DNA of 64,000 nt from Schistocerca nitens (lineage: Eukaryota; Arthropoda; Insecta; Orthoptera; Acrididae). Below, in pieces: positions 44,708 through 56,550 of the stretch. The DNA is taken from the NCBI RefSeq assembly GCF_023898315.1, contig NC_064622.1:172504178-172568177 (forward strand), written 5' to 3'. The position numbers and the translations under genes were made by a program. Each line of letters opens with the position of its first letter. Position 1 is the stretch's first letter. Under the pieces are notes generated by a model. It was not told the origin of the DNA, did no database searches, and was given only the letters and a program-made list of their open reading frames with translations.

Positions 44708-44800
44708 GAATTTATAATTATTTTTTTATTTATTTACTTTATATTTATTATTATTTTTTTATTTATTTACTTTATATTTATTATTATTTTTTTAATATAC
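44708..44800. repeat. AT-rich tandem repeat
   Basis: About 2.5 copies of a 33-bp unit made of 'tatttttttatttatttact' and 'ttatatttattat'. Low complexity, no coding meaning. Confidence 0.8.
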
Positions 44801-45080
44801 ATTTTTCGTTTATTTTTGGAGGATTTGGAAGTTACAGTATTCAGTATCGCTACGACAACCCTGTGTTCGCTAATCCCAATATCCATTTTGATGCTCGTTA
44901 TTAGCTGAAGATTATTTTTTGCATTTCAGATATTTGACACATTAAAAGTAATAGGAGGCAATACTTTTTGACTGACCTTCGCTCTTTCCCGTTCCTAAAT
45001 TTTCTTCTAGAAATGTGCTGAACGTCTTCAGAGAGACCAAGCGGAACCACTAGCACTTGTGAAGATGTCCACCGCTGTTC

Positions 45081-45261
45081 TAAATGGTTCTGAGCACTAT
45101 GGGACTTAACATCTGAGGTTATCAGTCCCCTAGGCTTAGAACTACTTAAACCTATCGTCATCACACACATCCATGTCCGAGGCAGGATTCGAACCTGCGG
45201 CCGTACCAGCAGCGCGGTTCCGGACTGAAGCGCCCAGAACCGTTCGGCCACAGCGGCCGGC
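45081..45261 (-). repeat. SINE family A
   Basis: Minus-strand copy from 'aaatggttctgagcac' to 'gcggccggcg', with a small internal deletion in the body (aaacctatcgtcatc). TSD not clear. Confidence 0.88.
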
Positions 45262-45639
45262 GTAGCACTGTTCACGACGAAACCTTAGGAACGAAAAAGT
45301 TTCGTGGATCTCGATCTTAAATCCCAACAAATTAACCAGCTGCTAAGACATCTAGTCGCGAAAGTCTGTGTAGCTAACACATCCAGTCGCTAAAACCTAC
45401 ACTGGATGCGAGTACTGCGTTTTATGTCAGTTCAGCGACAGGCCACTTTCAGCGAACTAGATATTAACTTTCAAGAAAATATCATTTGAACTCCCAATTG
45501 TTCAAGTTACTCCTTAGGCCACCCGAACGCTCCTCTAACTTTGCTTTTGCATCGAGTCGTGTAAACGGAGATCAGGGAGGGAAAAAATAATGAATGAGGG
45601 AGCGGGTGGTAAACAGTGCACAGTGGTAATTATCCGCCA
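45262..45639. other. No gene recognised
   Basis: Anonymous sequence leading into a GC-rich block. Confidence 0.5.
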
Positions 45640-45960
45640 TCTGAATGATCTGAGTAAGAGCGCGTCATTCCGCGGTGTCACCCGCGGACATTCCTCGGTG
45701 CCTACGACAACGCCGCCGTGCCAAGCCCCCGCGGAACCCTGCCAGGCTGGCGAAGGTCAGAATCAGAGCGAGGCGGATATCGCCCGGCGCGCGCTTCAGC
45801 TGGCCGGCCAGCCAGCGAGGCGGCCATCAGCATTCGCGTCGCCGCCGCCGCCGCGGACGTGTGATCCATTATTCACCGCTCAAGGCTGCCGCAGCCTCCG
45901 CTCCCTGTGCCTTCCCAGTGTTTCGCGCCTCGCTCCGCGTCAAACAAGTGATTACACAGC
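45640..45960. other. GC- and CpG-rich island
   Basis: Dense CpG ('cgcccggcgcgcgcttcagc', 'gccgccgccgccgcggacg'). Plus-strand frames stay open for over 130 codons here, but the composition (Ala, Pro, Arg, Ser) is what GC-rich DNA yields by chance and no domain shows. It might be a promoter-type island. Confidence 0.45.
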
Positions 45961-46099
45961 CATTCCACTCCGCTCACTCCATTAAGGAAGCTAATGGGTC
46001 AGCTAGGCGAGTTTGCTATTCAGTTGGCAGATGCCTCTTCGTTCATCTTTCCACTACACCTCAAACCCGAACTGAAATACTTGTTATCAGGGCTGCTGT

Positions 46100-46930
46100 A
46101 GCAGCCACACCACTCTTGCCGCTGGATCATGGATTCTTTACTTCCTCTCAGTCGATACACAGGTATTGCCGGACTGATACAAGGAACCGGTGTTGACCAT
46201 CAAAGAAAAAAAAGTGACGAATCCGGAAGGGGAGGTGGAAACAAACTAAAACACCATGTGCTCAGTGCCCATGTGATGCCTTTTCAGTTATTACAAAATA
46301 GAGTCAAATATACAAAAAAATGGCAGTATGAGCCAACTAACATTGTACCTGGATGTGTGAACTGATTCGGTTGGGAAGGACGACTTATGCCATCATATCC
46401 TGTACTGAGGCATGCTGACCTACAACTGTTGTAACTGCTCCTTGATATCCTGGATGCTGGCACTGGGACAGAGCTGATTCCCGAGCTGGCCACATATATG
46501 TTCTGGCAGGAACAGATCTGAGGATCGCAGTGACCATGAGAATACGTTATCGTTACACAGTTCATAGAGACATGTACCATGTATGGTCGAGCACTGCCCG
46601 TTGAAAAATGGTACCACGATAGTGAAAAATGGTACCACGATAATGTCGCATAAGGGACAACAGAGTTCCCTCAGTCACTACCACCCACGGCCTAACGTCA
46701 TACCTGGTGGCTCCCCACATCATGACGCCACGAGGAACATCGCTGCGGCTTTCCAAACCATTGGGAGAGTGGTGACTCTCCCCCCATACACTCCAGTGAT
46801 GTCCATCTGGAGTAGTGCAGAACCGTGACTCATTACAGAACACACTTCTTCATCAGCAGTCCACACTTTTCGTTCATAGATCAGTCTCTGCTGCCTGTAT
46901 TTTGGTGTTAACGGCGGCCTACGTATGGGA
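46100..46930 (-). pseudogene. Tc1-like transposase remnant
   Basis: The minus-strand frame at 46562-46843 reads VMFCNESRF-like MFCNESRFCTTPDGHHW (first catalytic D replaced by N), then GVMMWGATRYDVRPWVVVTE and GTLLSLMRHYRG. A 21-bp tandem duplication (gaaaaatggtaccacgatagt) follows. Another frame gives the region that should hold the second D and a C-terminal tail (SASIQDIKEQLQQL). No TIRs found. Confidence 0.75.
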
Positions 46931-46971
46931 TAGTAATTCCCTAATCAGCTGCTGCTAGTCTCCGACGCAGC

Positions 46972-47185
46972 GCATAGCCGCGTGGTCTTAAGACACCTTG
47001 CAACGGTTCTCGCCGCTCCCCTTTCCCCCCTCCCACCCCTCCACCTCACCACCCCGTCGGAGGTTCGAGTCCTCCCTCAGGCACGGGTGTGTGTGTTGTC
47101 CTTAGCGTAAGTTAGTTTAAGTCAGATTAAGTACTGTGTAAGCCTAGGGACCGATGACCTCAGCTGTTTGGTCCCATAGGAACAT
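46972..47185 (+). repeat. SINE family B with C-rich insertion
   Basis: A tRNA-like head ('agccgcgtggtcttaagac') is followed by an unusual pyrimidine run (47008-47045), then 'gtcggaggttcgagtcctcc', the family body, and 'gggaccgatgacctcagctg'. The pyrimidine run separates the A-box and B-box regions. Confidence 0.82.
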
Positions 47186-47503
47186 AGATCTGCAACAAAT
47201 TGTATGGTATGGTATGATACAGAATTTTGCAGGGAGTTCATTACTAAAAAAAGCCATAAAAAGCTGTGACATACTTTTGTGAAAAAACGAGTATTTATAA
47301 ATATGAATCCAAAAACACCCGATTTACATGGACAAACAAAGCTACATAAAAATGTAATACTGATACGTCCTATAGTAAACTCTATTGATAGTCCCACATA
47401 CCACTTTACTAAAAAGTTAAATTACTTGCTCAAAAAATACTACACCTATACAAAGAGTTCACAACAAAAAAATTCAAGAACTCCAGCAAATATAACAAAA
47501 TAC

Positions 47504-48222
47504 TGTAACCTCCCAGCAATTTAATAAATTATTGACAATGACAATTAAATGAGAACTAGCAATCTGAGCCAAGTGTAAGCTCCCCACAAAAATGAAAGTC
47601 AATTCAATAAAAAAATGAAATCTCAGTGACAGTGAAAACGCAATAGACCGAAATGTCGATCTTAGGCCCTAATTAAACTCAAATTCTTACCTCAGTAAAA
47701 CTGCATCTGCTCTTATTTTCGCCATAGCTTGGAGGAAATGCATCGCAAAAATTCTTTGAACTTAAGTAAATTTTTTCTTTAAGGAATGCATGGGAAATTT
47801 TCTTTCAATAAAATGTATGTCTTGTTAAAATGCTTGGTTTGAAAACAAAATTATTATTGGGGCGATTCTTGAACAAATTAATTACAGTTAAGGTACATTA
47901 CATTCTCAGATGTGCGCAATGCTGCTTCATTACCTTATTTTAAAAAATATACCTCGTCCTGAATCTTGACCAGAGGGCCATGTCGACGCCCGCCGACTCC
48001 TCACACAACTCCGACTGTCTCTCGCGCGCTACTAGCACTGACCGAGTGCAACTAGCAACTGCAACTACCGACTCCCTACATGCAACTGAACTCTCTCGCA
48101 ACTCGACCGCAACTGCACTGAACTCCCGCGCGGTCAAGCGCAGACTAGCAACGATAAATAACTCTCTGGTCAGAGATTCTGTCATGCCTCGCCATCGCTG
48201 TAATGAATACATACGCGTTTCA
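47504..48222 (+). mobile_element. Probable solo LTR inside the Penelope-like element
   Basis: Begins TGTAACCTCCC and ends CGCGTTTCA, with the 4-bp direct repeat atac at 47500-47503 and 48223-48226. Removing it rejoins the Penelope frame (PANITKY then TKIPQND). The terminal bases are like those of the LTRs at 49248 and 56858, though the interior differs. It contains a CpG-rich, CACTCG-rich stretch (47985-48180) that could be a promoter or leader. No internal coding region, hence solo. Confidence 0.68.
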
Positions 48223-48265
48223 ATACACAAAAATTCCGCAGAATGATAAATTTCTTTCCTTTGCC

Positions 48266-48466
48266 GCCGGCCACGGTGGCCGAGCGGTTCTAGGCGCTTG
48301 AGTCCGGAACCGCGCGGCTACTACGGTCGCAGGTCCGAATCCTGCCTCGGGCATGGATGTGTGTGATGTCCTTAGGTTAGTTAGGCTTAAGTAGTTCTAA
48401 ATTCTAGGGGACTGATGACCTCAGATGTTAAGTCCCATAGTGCTCAGAACCATTTGAACCATTTTG
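48266..48466 (+). repeat. SINE family A, first half of a SINE dimer
   Basis: Full-length plus-strand copy. Its 3' end abuts a different SINE in opposite orientation. The shared outer TSD ttcctttgcc (48256-48265 and 48646-48655) encloses both. Confidence 0.9.
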
Positions 48467-48645
48467 GCTCTCTGGCTCTGAGCACTATGGGACTTAACAT
48501 CTATGGTCATCAGACCCCGAGAACTTAGAACTACGTAAACCTAACTAACCTAAGGACAGCACACAACACCCAGCCATCACGAGGCAGAGAAAATCCCTGA
48601 CCCCGCCGGGAATCGAACCCGGGAACCCGGGCGTGTTGAACCATT
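48467..48645 (-). repeat. SINE family F, second half of the dimer
   Basis: Minus-strand. The body end matches family A ('gagcactatgggacttaaca'), but the tRNA-like head is distinct ('ccgggttcgattcccggcgg' on the minus strand) and lies next to 'gaggcagagaaaatccctga'. It shares the outer TSD with the family A copy. Confidence 0.85.
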
Positions 48646-49247
48646 TTCCTTTGCCATTATTTCCGGTACGCTGATGATACTCTGCTACTAACACACGGAT
48701 CCAACACGATGGTAATTACATAAAACACTGAATGAACTACACATAAAAATCAAATTCACAATAGAACCTGAAACCAATAAAACAACCTATTTTTTGGCCA
48801 GACAATCAAAAATAGTGACTATGACTATAAGTTTGAAATATACCGAAAACACACAAAGTCAGACAACGTTATTAACGCAGCTCTTGCCACTCGAAAACAC
48901 AAAAATATGCATACTTTAACACAATGATTAACAGACTAATAAATCTACCTTTAGAACAGCCATACAAGAAGAAGTGACAGTGTTTACTTATGTAGCTCAA
49001 CAAAATAACTTCTGCACAAGCATAATGAGGAAACTATACAACAAACGTCTTAAACCTAAATCCACTGAAATCAATGTCGATATAAAATTAACGAAAGAAG
49101 TACCCACAAAACCAAAGTTCAGATAAATACCCCAAAGTTACATAGCACGAATACCTAACGAACTAAACACGTTACTAAAGCACTTAAATTCGGTTACAAA
49201 ACCAGACAACATCAAAATACTAATCCATTCCGATAAAGCAAAAGCAC

Positions 49248-49801
49248 TGTAACGTCCCCTTTGAACAATTTTACACGACTGTGCTTAACCTGATACACAA
49301 TATTTTTTAGCGTAACGCAATCTGACTTTCAAAATTCCCTACAAAAGAATGGCCCTGACTAACATTAAACTATACCTTTCACAAATCACTTACCTGACAA
49401 AAATCTTCACTACTCAAGCTACTGCAATACAGCGAACGCCACTACTGCCAGCTAAATAAAAGATTCAAACTACTGAAGGCACTAACTACTGATAGGGATA
49501 GTTAGCAAATGAAAGATATTAATAGAGAACAAACAATGTATTTACCTTGATATCATCATATATAAATATAGCAGTTCATGACAAATTTCAAAACTCCGCC
49601 ATCTCTCTCCCTACATCCACCACTGCTGGCGGCTCACCTCCAACTGCGCAACGCTACGCGCTGTTCCCAGCCAGCTGCCTAACACTACAATGGTAAGTAT
49701 TACAACAATGCAAAGCAGCCACAGACTGCACACAGCACAGCCAGTGATTTTCATACAGAGGTGGCGTTACCAATAAAAAAAACCTAGACAGCCTACTTAC
49801 A
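49248..49801 (-). repeat. 3' LTR of the gag-only element
   Basis: On the minus strand it starts TGTAAGTAGGCTGTC and ends GGGGACGTTACA. Nearly identical to 56858-57411. Confidence 0.94.
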
Positions 49802-49822
49802 TAGCCCCCATGCTCCTCACAA
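49802..49822 (-). promoter_or_regulatory. Polypurine tract beside the 3' LTR
   Basis: The minus strand reads 'gtgaggagcatgggggcta' directly before the LTR start TGTAAG. A purine-rich block in this position primes plus-strand synthesis in LTR retroelements; the role here is inferred from position. Confidence 0.6.
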
Positions 49823-52800
49823 AAAATTTTACAAATTGGTTTGGGCAGTGCCCAATACAGATTTGAAAAAATTTTTCATAATTACAATAACAAAGAAATC
49901 AAATGCACACACTTATTGATACAATGTTGGTCAAAAGCAAAAATTTTCTCGCAGTCCATAAAGACAGTCCTGATCATTCATCAAATTGCAGTGTTTTTCT
50001 CAAAGTCTGAGCAGTAAAAGAAAATGCACACGGAAGTAGTGGATTTCCATGCAGTCTTGAAGAAGTAGCGTTGTCCTTCCAACGGAAAGACAGTGCTGAC
50101 TCTTGACATGCTGACAGGTAATGGGCCACAACAGAGCAAACCCACAGCTGAGTCAGTCAAAGTTTTGAAGAATATTGGTAGGTAGGTCATCACAGAGCAG
50201 ACCCACTATAGTCCTGGTAGAGATTACGGTATTGGTGGGCCACCAGAGGCGCAGACCCACTGCATGCCTTGTAGAAATAATGGTATTGATGGATCATCAA
50301 AGATGTAGACCCACTGCAGTCCTTGTAGAGATAATGATACTGGTGGGTCATCAAAGATGCAGACCCACTGTGGTCCTTGTAGAAATAATGGTATTGATGG
50401 ATCATCAAAGATGTAGACCCACTGTAGTCCTTGTAGAGATGGCCAGCAGCCATCCGTTGTGACTGTGCAGGTGCACAATCACCATTGAAGAGTCTTGCAG
50501 ATAATTTAGCAAGTCCATAACCACCACTTGTGCAATCACAAAGTTTTTGGAATTGTCCTTAGAACCAGCAATGCTGTTATCCAGTCCCTTGCTGAATTAT
50601 TAACACACATACAAACACTAACAGTCCCTACTTCTCACATATTGTCCATATAATATGACCAACAGAAATGTGTGCAGTGAAATGTAACTTACAAGTTACT
50701 TAATTTGATGACCTGGTGTCAATTACAATTTTATAACATGAGAATACAATTACAAAGATACAGAAAACATCATTAAAAACATAATAGTACATATAACATT
50801 CGTAGTAATAGGGGCTTTACAAAAGAATAGAAATAAACATATACATCAGTGTTACAAAAATAATGACATAAGTACATACATAAAAGATCATAATAATTAT
50901 TGAAACATCGACTTCACACATGAGCATTAAAACAAAACAGAATAAATAATGTCTAAGCATCTTTACAAGTTAAATAACATATTATTAATACCAATTATAT
51001 TTGAGGATAACAGTATTCCTCATCATAGTGAATAGTATTAGAAAAAAAATTCTATGAAACTACACAGAGACAGGAAGAAAACAAATACACAAGGGTACAC
51101 AAACACATAGGGGGATAACACAATGGAAAGGACAGGGTTCGTTTTCAGTGTAACTTTTGGTACTGCAGTATTTTGCGAACAAAACCTTTTTTGTTCTTGG
51201 AGATCTCCCTTCGTTCATCATTATTCCCAAAAAGTCCTATCTGTACCTCTTTTCTGTATTCTAACCATATTTCTTTCAAAATAAATATGGCTCATTGTAC
51301 AATACTCATTTAGGCCCAAATCTTTTTTTTATATACTTTGTCAATGCATTGCTTCCAATTCATCATAGTTAGTTTCTTATATAGTCTACCCCCTCTTAAG
51401 CTAACTTAAATCTACTGAGCTCAGATGCTAAACTAACGGACGAGGCAATGCAGCAGCACATAAAACAATTAACACAATCAGCAATGACAAAAAAATGGAA
51501 ATTTGCAAAGCAAGCTACAGCAAATCTAAAGTACCAAGCAATTCACATTACAACTAATATGAGGCAATGCGCAGCAAACAAGAAAAATAAATCTAGCTTA
51601 GCAGAGTAACACAAATTAAAATTCAGTAGCACTATGCCTGGCAAACAGCAGCAGCAAATAAAATTTAAACCTAGACCTCAAACAGAAAAAAATATTACAC
51701 TAAAAATGGCCATGTCTAATACCTATGTCACATCTTAACACTAGAGTGATGCATCACGATTTATTCCACAAAAGAAATTAACAAGTACTTGAAAAGAAAA
51801 CTATGATTGCAGTTCCTGTGAAGGTAAATGTCTTTTTGTGCTCCCTCATTTTTTAAAAAAAATTATTATTTACTCGATCTGTAGACAGAAAATATTTATA
51901 TTAGTACATCTATAAAATTTTATTTTAACCAATGCTGCAGTGCAGCTAGAAACTAGATATCAAATGAAATAAGCAATTACGCAAACCAAAGCATAAAAAC
52001 ATCATTCAATAGCTATGTGGCATTTCGTAAGTCAGTAGCTCTCAACTCTCGTAGAAAGACACTTGTCCTAATCAAGTGTGCAGTTGTAAGAATGTTTCCA
52101 AGTTATTATTAGCGTGTCGTATTTACGATGCTTTTTACAAAGGAATGTCAATAGCGAGGATAATGGCCTCCCTTTTTTTTTTCTACCACCTAATGGCTTT
52201 TTCTCAAGGCGGCTGACACACCTGGCCGCTCACAACGAATTACGTCACGGTCACTTACCTTTCATACCGGAATATTTACGACAGCAGTTTTCGCTTCAGT
52301 GACAGTCTCATATAAAAAATTCACAGGTCGAAAATTTGCGTTACAAATGTGTAGAAACAAAATACTATAAATATAACAGCGTCCAAAAAATTTTCGCCAA
52401 CATTGTGATACATTCACGCATATACACACATTTCCTACCTCTTAAAGTACGATTCTTGGTTTCCAACATCCTTTTTCACAAGTCAGTGTCCCTAACCGCT
52501 ACTCATTACTCCTTACCTTATTACACATATATATATTCGTCGACGCTTCTTTAATATTTCATTATATGAAATATGTAGCATAATCAAATTCCTCATATAG
52601 CATCAGCTTCTTGACCATAAACATACCTCAGCAACATAATACACATCGTCGTCGTAAAAAATAACATCATAACACCTCAGTCAACTCTCAAAATCGTCGT
52701 AGCTTCCTCCAATAGTTTCAAAACCTAAAAAAATTCACTGCTCATTTCAATAGTGTCATCAACCTCAAGCGTACTTTAAAAATCATGATCCCATACCAAA

Positions 52801-54177
52801 TATATCATTCAAAGCTCTCATAGTATCACAATGGTTCTGAAAAAATATGAACAGTTCACAAAGTACAAACAACATACAATTTCGTAAGTATGAAGTTACC
52901 CAACTGTGTAATTGCGTAAACATCTGTCACTGACGTAGTAAAAAGAATGTTTGTTTCTCTGTCAAATAATCAGATAGCTGTGTAATTTATGTGTTGGAGA
53001 AATATGGTACCGATGTGTAAAGTTGTATAAGCAAATACCATATTAGCTAGGGCTCCTTGTGCTCGCCAAACACATGGTACACAAAGTAAGCGTGTACCCC
53101 CCTGAGGATTAATGTAATTATACCCTCAGGTGTTACAGATTACAGCAATGGAATGAAATGTATCACGGAAAACCTTCTTTGTAATTCAAAAATCTTGAAA
53201 AATAAATGGCTTAAGTACAAAATTAATCTCTCAAATGCGTGTCCTGTAGCGCTAAATGTGTGTCTTGCTGTAAGATAATTCTGTGGAAGTGTCGTAGTTA
53301 TCGTCCTCCGAAAGCTAAGTTCTGCAGAAGTCAATGTACTTACCTCATGATACACAAAAGTGAAATGCTTTGCGTATAGATATCTTAGTTATTACGCTTA
53401 TTGTTGTGATGAAGAAAGTACTGTGCTGTGACGTATTGTTGTGCCACGGAAAAGGCTGTCTCATTGTAGCTATACCACAAAAGTTACTACTAAAACATGT
53501 TTTTCTTTCCAAAAGAATTCAGAAAACTGTTCAGATATAAAACAGATACACCGCAAAAGCAACATTGTAAATTGTCACTCATTAGTAGCGTCGTCATAAA
53601 ATCGTGTAGCTGTCACATAAACTAACCTCTGTGTCATCTGGTATCTCTCAGAAAGCACTTTAAATTCAGAATGTATTTTCAAATAAACCAAAATATTGCA
53701 TTAAAATCTCATTAAAAGTACTGGTAAATGTTCTAAGTATGTGAGCCTTATAGTCGTTACGTAATCGTGCAACAAACAAGCAAGAATGCAGACACACAAT
53801 AACACTGTGTCGTCTGTTCACAATAACAATGCATTCGTAATTTCTGTTTAAATAAGTTCTCTTGGTTCTTGATTGGATATTTAACTTCAAACATTGTTGT
53901 ATGTTAACAGATTCTAAGTCTGACAAAGCTTACTAGCAACGTAAAATGAAAAGTTATATGGCAAAGACAAAGTTAAAAAGCACATTATCTTTCAATAAAC
54001 GGTTTTTCATGTGAAATGTGGTGTAAACCTATACTCTTCCCAGTACGCAGACTTTCAACTGAAAAGCAATTATCAAGTGGTATACGTCGGTAAAGAATAC
54101 TGGAATTTTTCTCAAGGTTAGCGTCTATGTTATTTTTCTCTGAGCCAGCTGGCGCACGCAGCTGCCTGCGGAGCGCG
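49823..54177. other. Long non-coding internal region of the gag-only LTR element
   Basis: About 4.4 kb, AT-rich, no frame over 100 codons with any recognisable domain on either strand. I looked for RT (YxDD context), DHQ of RNase H and integrase DDE landmarks on the minus strand and saw none. The only structured part is the 54-bp tandem array at 50188-50440. The region may carry packaging or dimerisation signals, or be replaced or decayed pol. Confidence 0.7.
50188..50440. repeat. 54-bp tandem repeat array, about 5 units
   Basis: 'acccact' recurs at 50201, 50255, 50309, 50363 and 50417, exactly 54 bp apart. The unit contains 'agtccttgtagagataatg' and 'gatcatcaaagatgtagac'. Alternate units share variants (gtattgatgga versus gatactggtgg), suggesting a 108-bp higher-order unit. 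As 54 is a multiple of three and the unit lacks stops, frames stay open on both strands (HQRCRPTVVLVEIMVLMD repeat on plus). Confidence 0.92.
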
Positions 54178-56550
54178 TCATTGTCTGTCCCTTTGTTGGC
54201 GCGCGTCGTTATTGGGATTAGGAGACCTAACTTCTACAAATTCACTCTGACGAGAAGGCCCTGCCCTGTTTAAATCCCGCCAGTTCTGATGCAATTCAGG
54301 TCTGTCGTTACGATCACATCGTCTGTCGTCATGTTGGTAGTTCCTGTAGTTTCTTTCTTGTCGGTTAAGTGGTGGAGAATTTCTCCCTGAATCGTAACTG
54401 CGCGCTGGACCGTTGCGTCTAAAGTTATTCTGTCTCCCGTAATAATAATTATTTTGGTTCCCATATTGTCTGTTTCTCTGATTGTCTCTGTAATAGTCAT
54501 TACCGCGGAGAGGTGATCTTTCCCTGTAATTATTACTACTCTGCCAACGGTTGTCATACGGGTGGTGTCTGTTTTGGTCACGATTTACGTTATAAGAATA
54601 GCCTTGTCGTGTATTATTTCTGTTATCGCGGAATTGTGACGGATGTGACCTGTAATTGTTATGTTCCTGTTTCCGCGTTCCGCGATTGTCAGTGTCAATT
54701 TCCAATTCTTGTAACAGACCCTGAAAAGCTTCAATGTCGTCTTTGCAACGTCCTGCTAAAATAATATGTCGTAAATGTTCAGGTAATTTGATTAAGCAAA
54801 TGCGGATGAGTTCTAAGGGGCTGTATGGGTTTGACAGGTACTGATTCTTGTGCAACATGTTTTCAAAATATTTGACAAGACTGGAAAATTCGGATTGTTT
54901 GAAACGTTTCATCATTATGATGCTATGTTTTACTCGGTCTTGTGTAGCTTGAGACCAATATGCTGAGAGGAAGGCATGGTAAAATTATCCTTCACTGTGA
55001 CAATCGTGAATGACCGATCGCATTCTTACAGCTGGTTCATTCTCTAAGTAGCCACACATAAATTCTAATCTGTGTTCTAATGACCAGTTGGGAGGAAAAC
55101 TATGAGAGAATTGATGGAGCCATGCTTGTGGATGAATGTCGTTGCCAGAATTCTTAAATGTTTTGAATTTACGTGTAGTAATGAACAGCTTATAGTCAAA
55201 ATCATCATGTCGGCGAGTCGCATATCGGTCATTGTTAGGTCGTGTCGGCCGTTCCATCTCAAAATTCTGTGCACATTGCCAATTTCTTTCATAACTTCCG
55301 AAATGTCCTGTGTTATTATTTTGCGGCTTTTCCGTATTTCTAAGTCCCTCATCCCGTATTGGGGCGCGAGTGTCCTCTGAAATACGTAATTCTTGTATTA
55401 CCTGTGTCAGCTGATCTTGTACTTCCCGGATTTCTCTTTGGTGTTGATTCAGATTTTGTTTCAGTTTCCTAATTTGTTCGCTCTCTTCTGTGTCTTTAAA
55501 GACTACCGGTTTTGTGTCATTCAGATTATCATCTACCTTCGTAGATAAATTAGTGAACTGATCCGAAAGTTCGGCTACTTTCTCCGATAGTGTACTTATT
55601 TCCTCAGTGTGTTTTTCTGAACCAAGTTTCAGAGTATCTACTGTGTCCTTTAAGTTTTCCTGAGATTTTGCAAGTTGCGTAACCGAATCGGTAGATGCAA
55701 CTGAGTCAAATTTAGCTTGCAAGGTCTCATGATTTTCATGAACAATAGTTTGCAGTTCTTTTATGGCTGCTTCGTGATTCTGTAATGCATTTTCATGCCG
55801 CGAAAAAATAGGTTGAAAATGCTCACAAATTTGTGTTTTTACGTCATTGCAGACTTTTTGACATTTCGATTCAATGTGATGTAACTCATTAGTTAAATCC
55901 TCACGTGTTTGTTCAAGAGTTTGCTCCAATGAGTCTAACTTTTGAAGATTTTGTTCCATTGCGTCTAACTGTTGCTGTGTTTGTCTCTGGTGTTGTTCCA
56001 TTGTGTCTAACTTTTGAAGATTTTGTCCCATTTGTTTCTGATTTTGTTCGAGCGTTGTGTCTAACTTTTGAAGATTTTGTTCCATTGTGTCTAACTTTTG
56101 AAGCTTTTGTTGTGTTTGTCCCATTTGTTGTATTAATTGTAATAACAATGCACTGGTGTCTGGAACATGTTCCTCAGTGCTTTTCGGCAGTGAATTTGCA
56201 CCGGAAACATTCACATTTTGACAAGCAGAAAATGTGTCTTGACTTATTTGAGAAAACGGTGAGGATCCAAAACTTAAATCTACAGTATTTGCGAGATCGT
56301 GTCGTGTCATTTCGGATTCCTGAGGCGAGCTATTGCCGACCGATCGATCGATAATACTTCCCTGTTCACTACTTGTTTCATTGTCTACGCCATTATTTGA
56401 CGCCCGCTCCATTTCCCTATGCACAGTTACCAAATTACTACTTTGAATGTCTGTTAATTCATTACACAGTGGTGCTGGCAAGCTACGCTCGTCGTCACTA
56501 TTATTTCTCAGTTTACTTTGGAGCCTAGTGTTACGTTTTTCACACGCCAT
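54178..56550 (-). pseudogene. gag: Gypsy-type Gag, one in-frame stop
   Basis: Structural capsid precursor expected to package element RNA in the cytoplasm. The ATG at 56550 gives MACEKRNTRLQSKLRNN. Residues about 130-390 form a long coiled coil built of Q/L-rich near-repeats (QNLQKLDTMEQ...), unusual in length. A capsid-like block follows (DYKLFITTRKFKTFKNSG, PQAWLHQFSHSFPPNWSLEH, LEFMCGYLENEPAVRMRSVI). A TAA at 54985-54987 interrupts after HDCHSEG; the frame then continues (FYHAFLSAYWSQATQDRVKH, EHLRHIILAGRCKDDIEAFQ) into an Arg/Asn/Tyr-rich tail without a CCHC knuckle. Apart from that one stop the 789-residue frame is open. Confidence 0.88.

Noticed and set aside
44708..44800. Membrane-protein-like frame (Phe/Ile/Tyr-rich)
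   Set aside because: Translation of an AT-rich tandem repeat.
45675..46196. 173-codon plus-strand open frame
   Set aside because: GC-rich composition keeps it open; no domain, no ATG context, overlapping frames equally open.
49802..49822. A tRNA primer binding site on this side of the element
   Set aside because: Orientation from gag puts the primer site at the other LTR, where I see no clear TGG-type match.
50188..50440. CRISPR-like array
   Set aside because: Tandem 54-bp units with no distinct spacers, in a eukaryotic retroelement.
55905..56354. 149-codon plus-strand open frame
   Set aside because: Antisense of the Gag coiled-coil repeats; its own repetitive composition is a reflection of those repeats.
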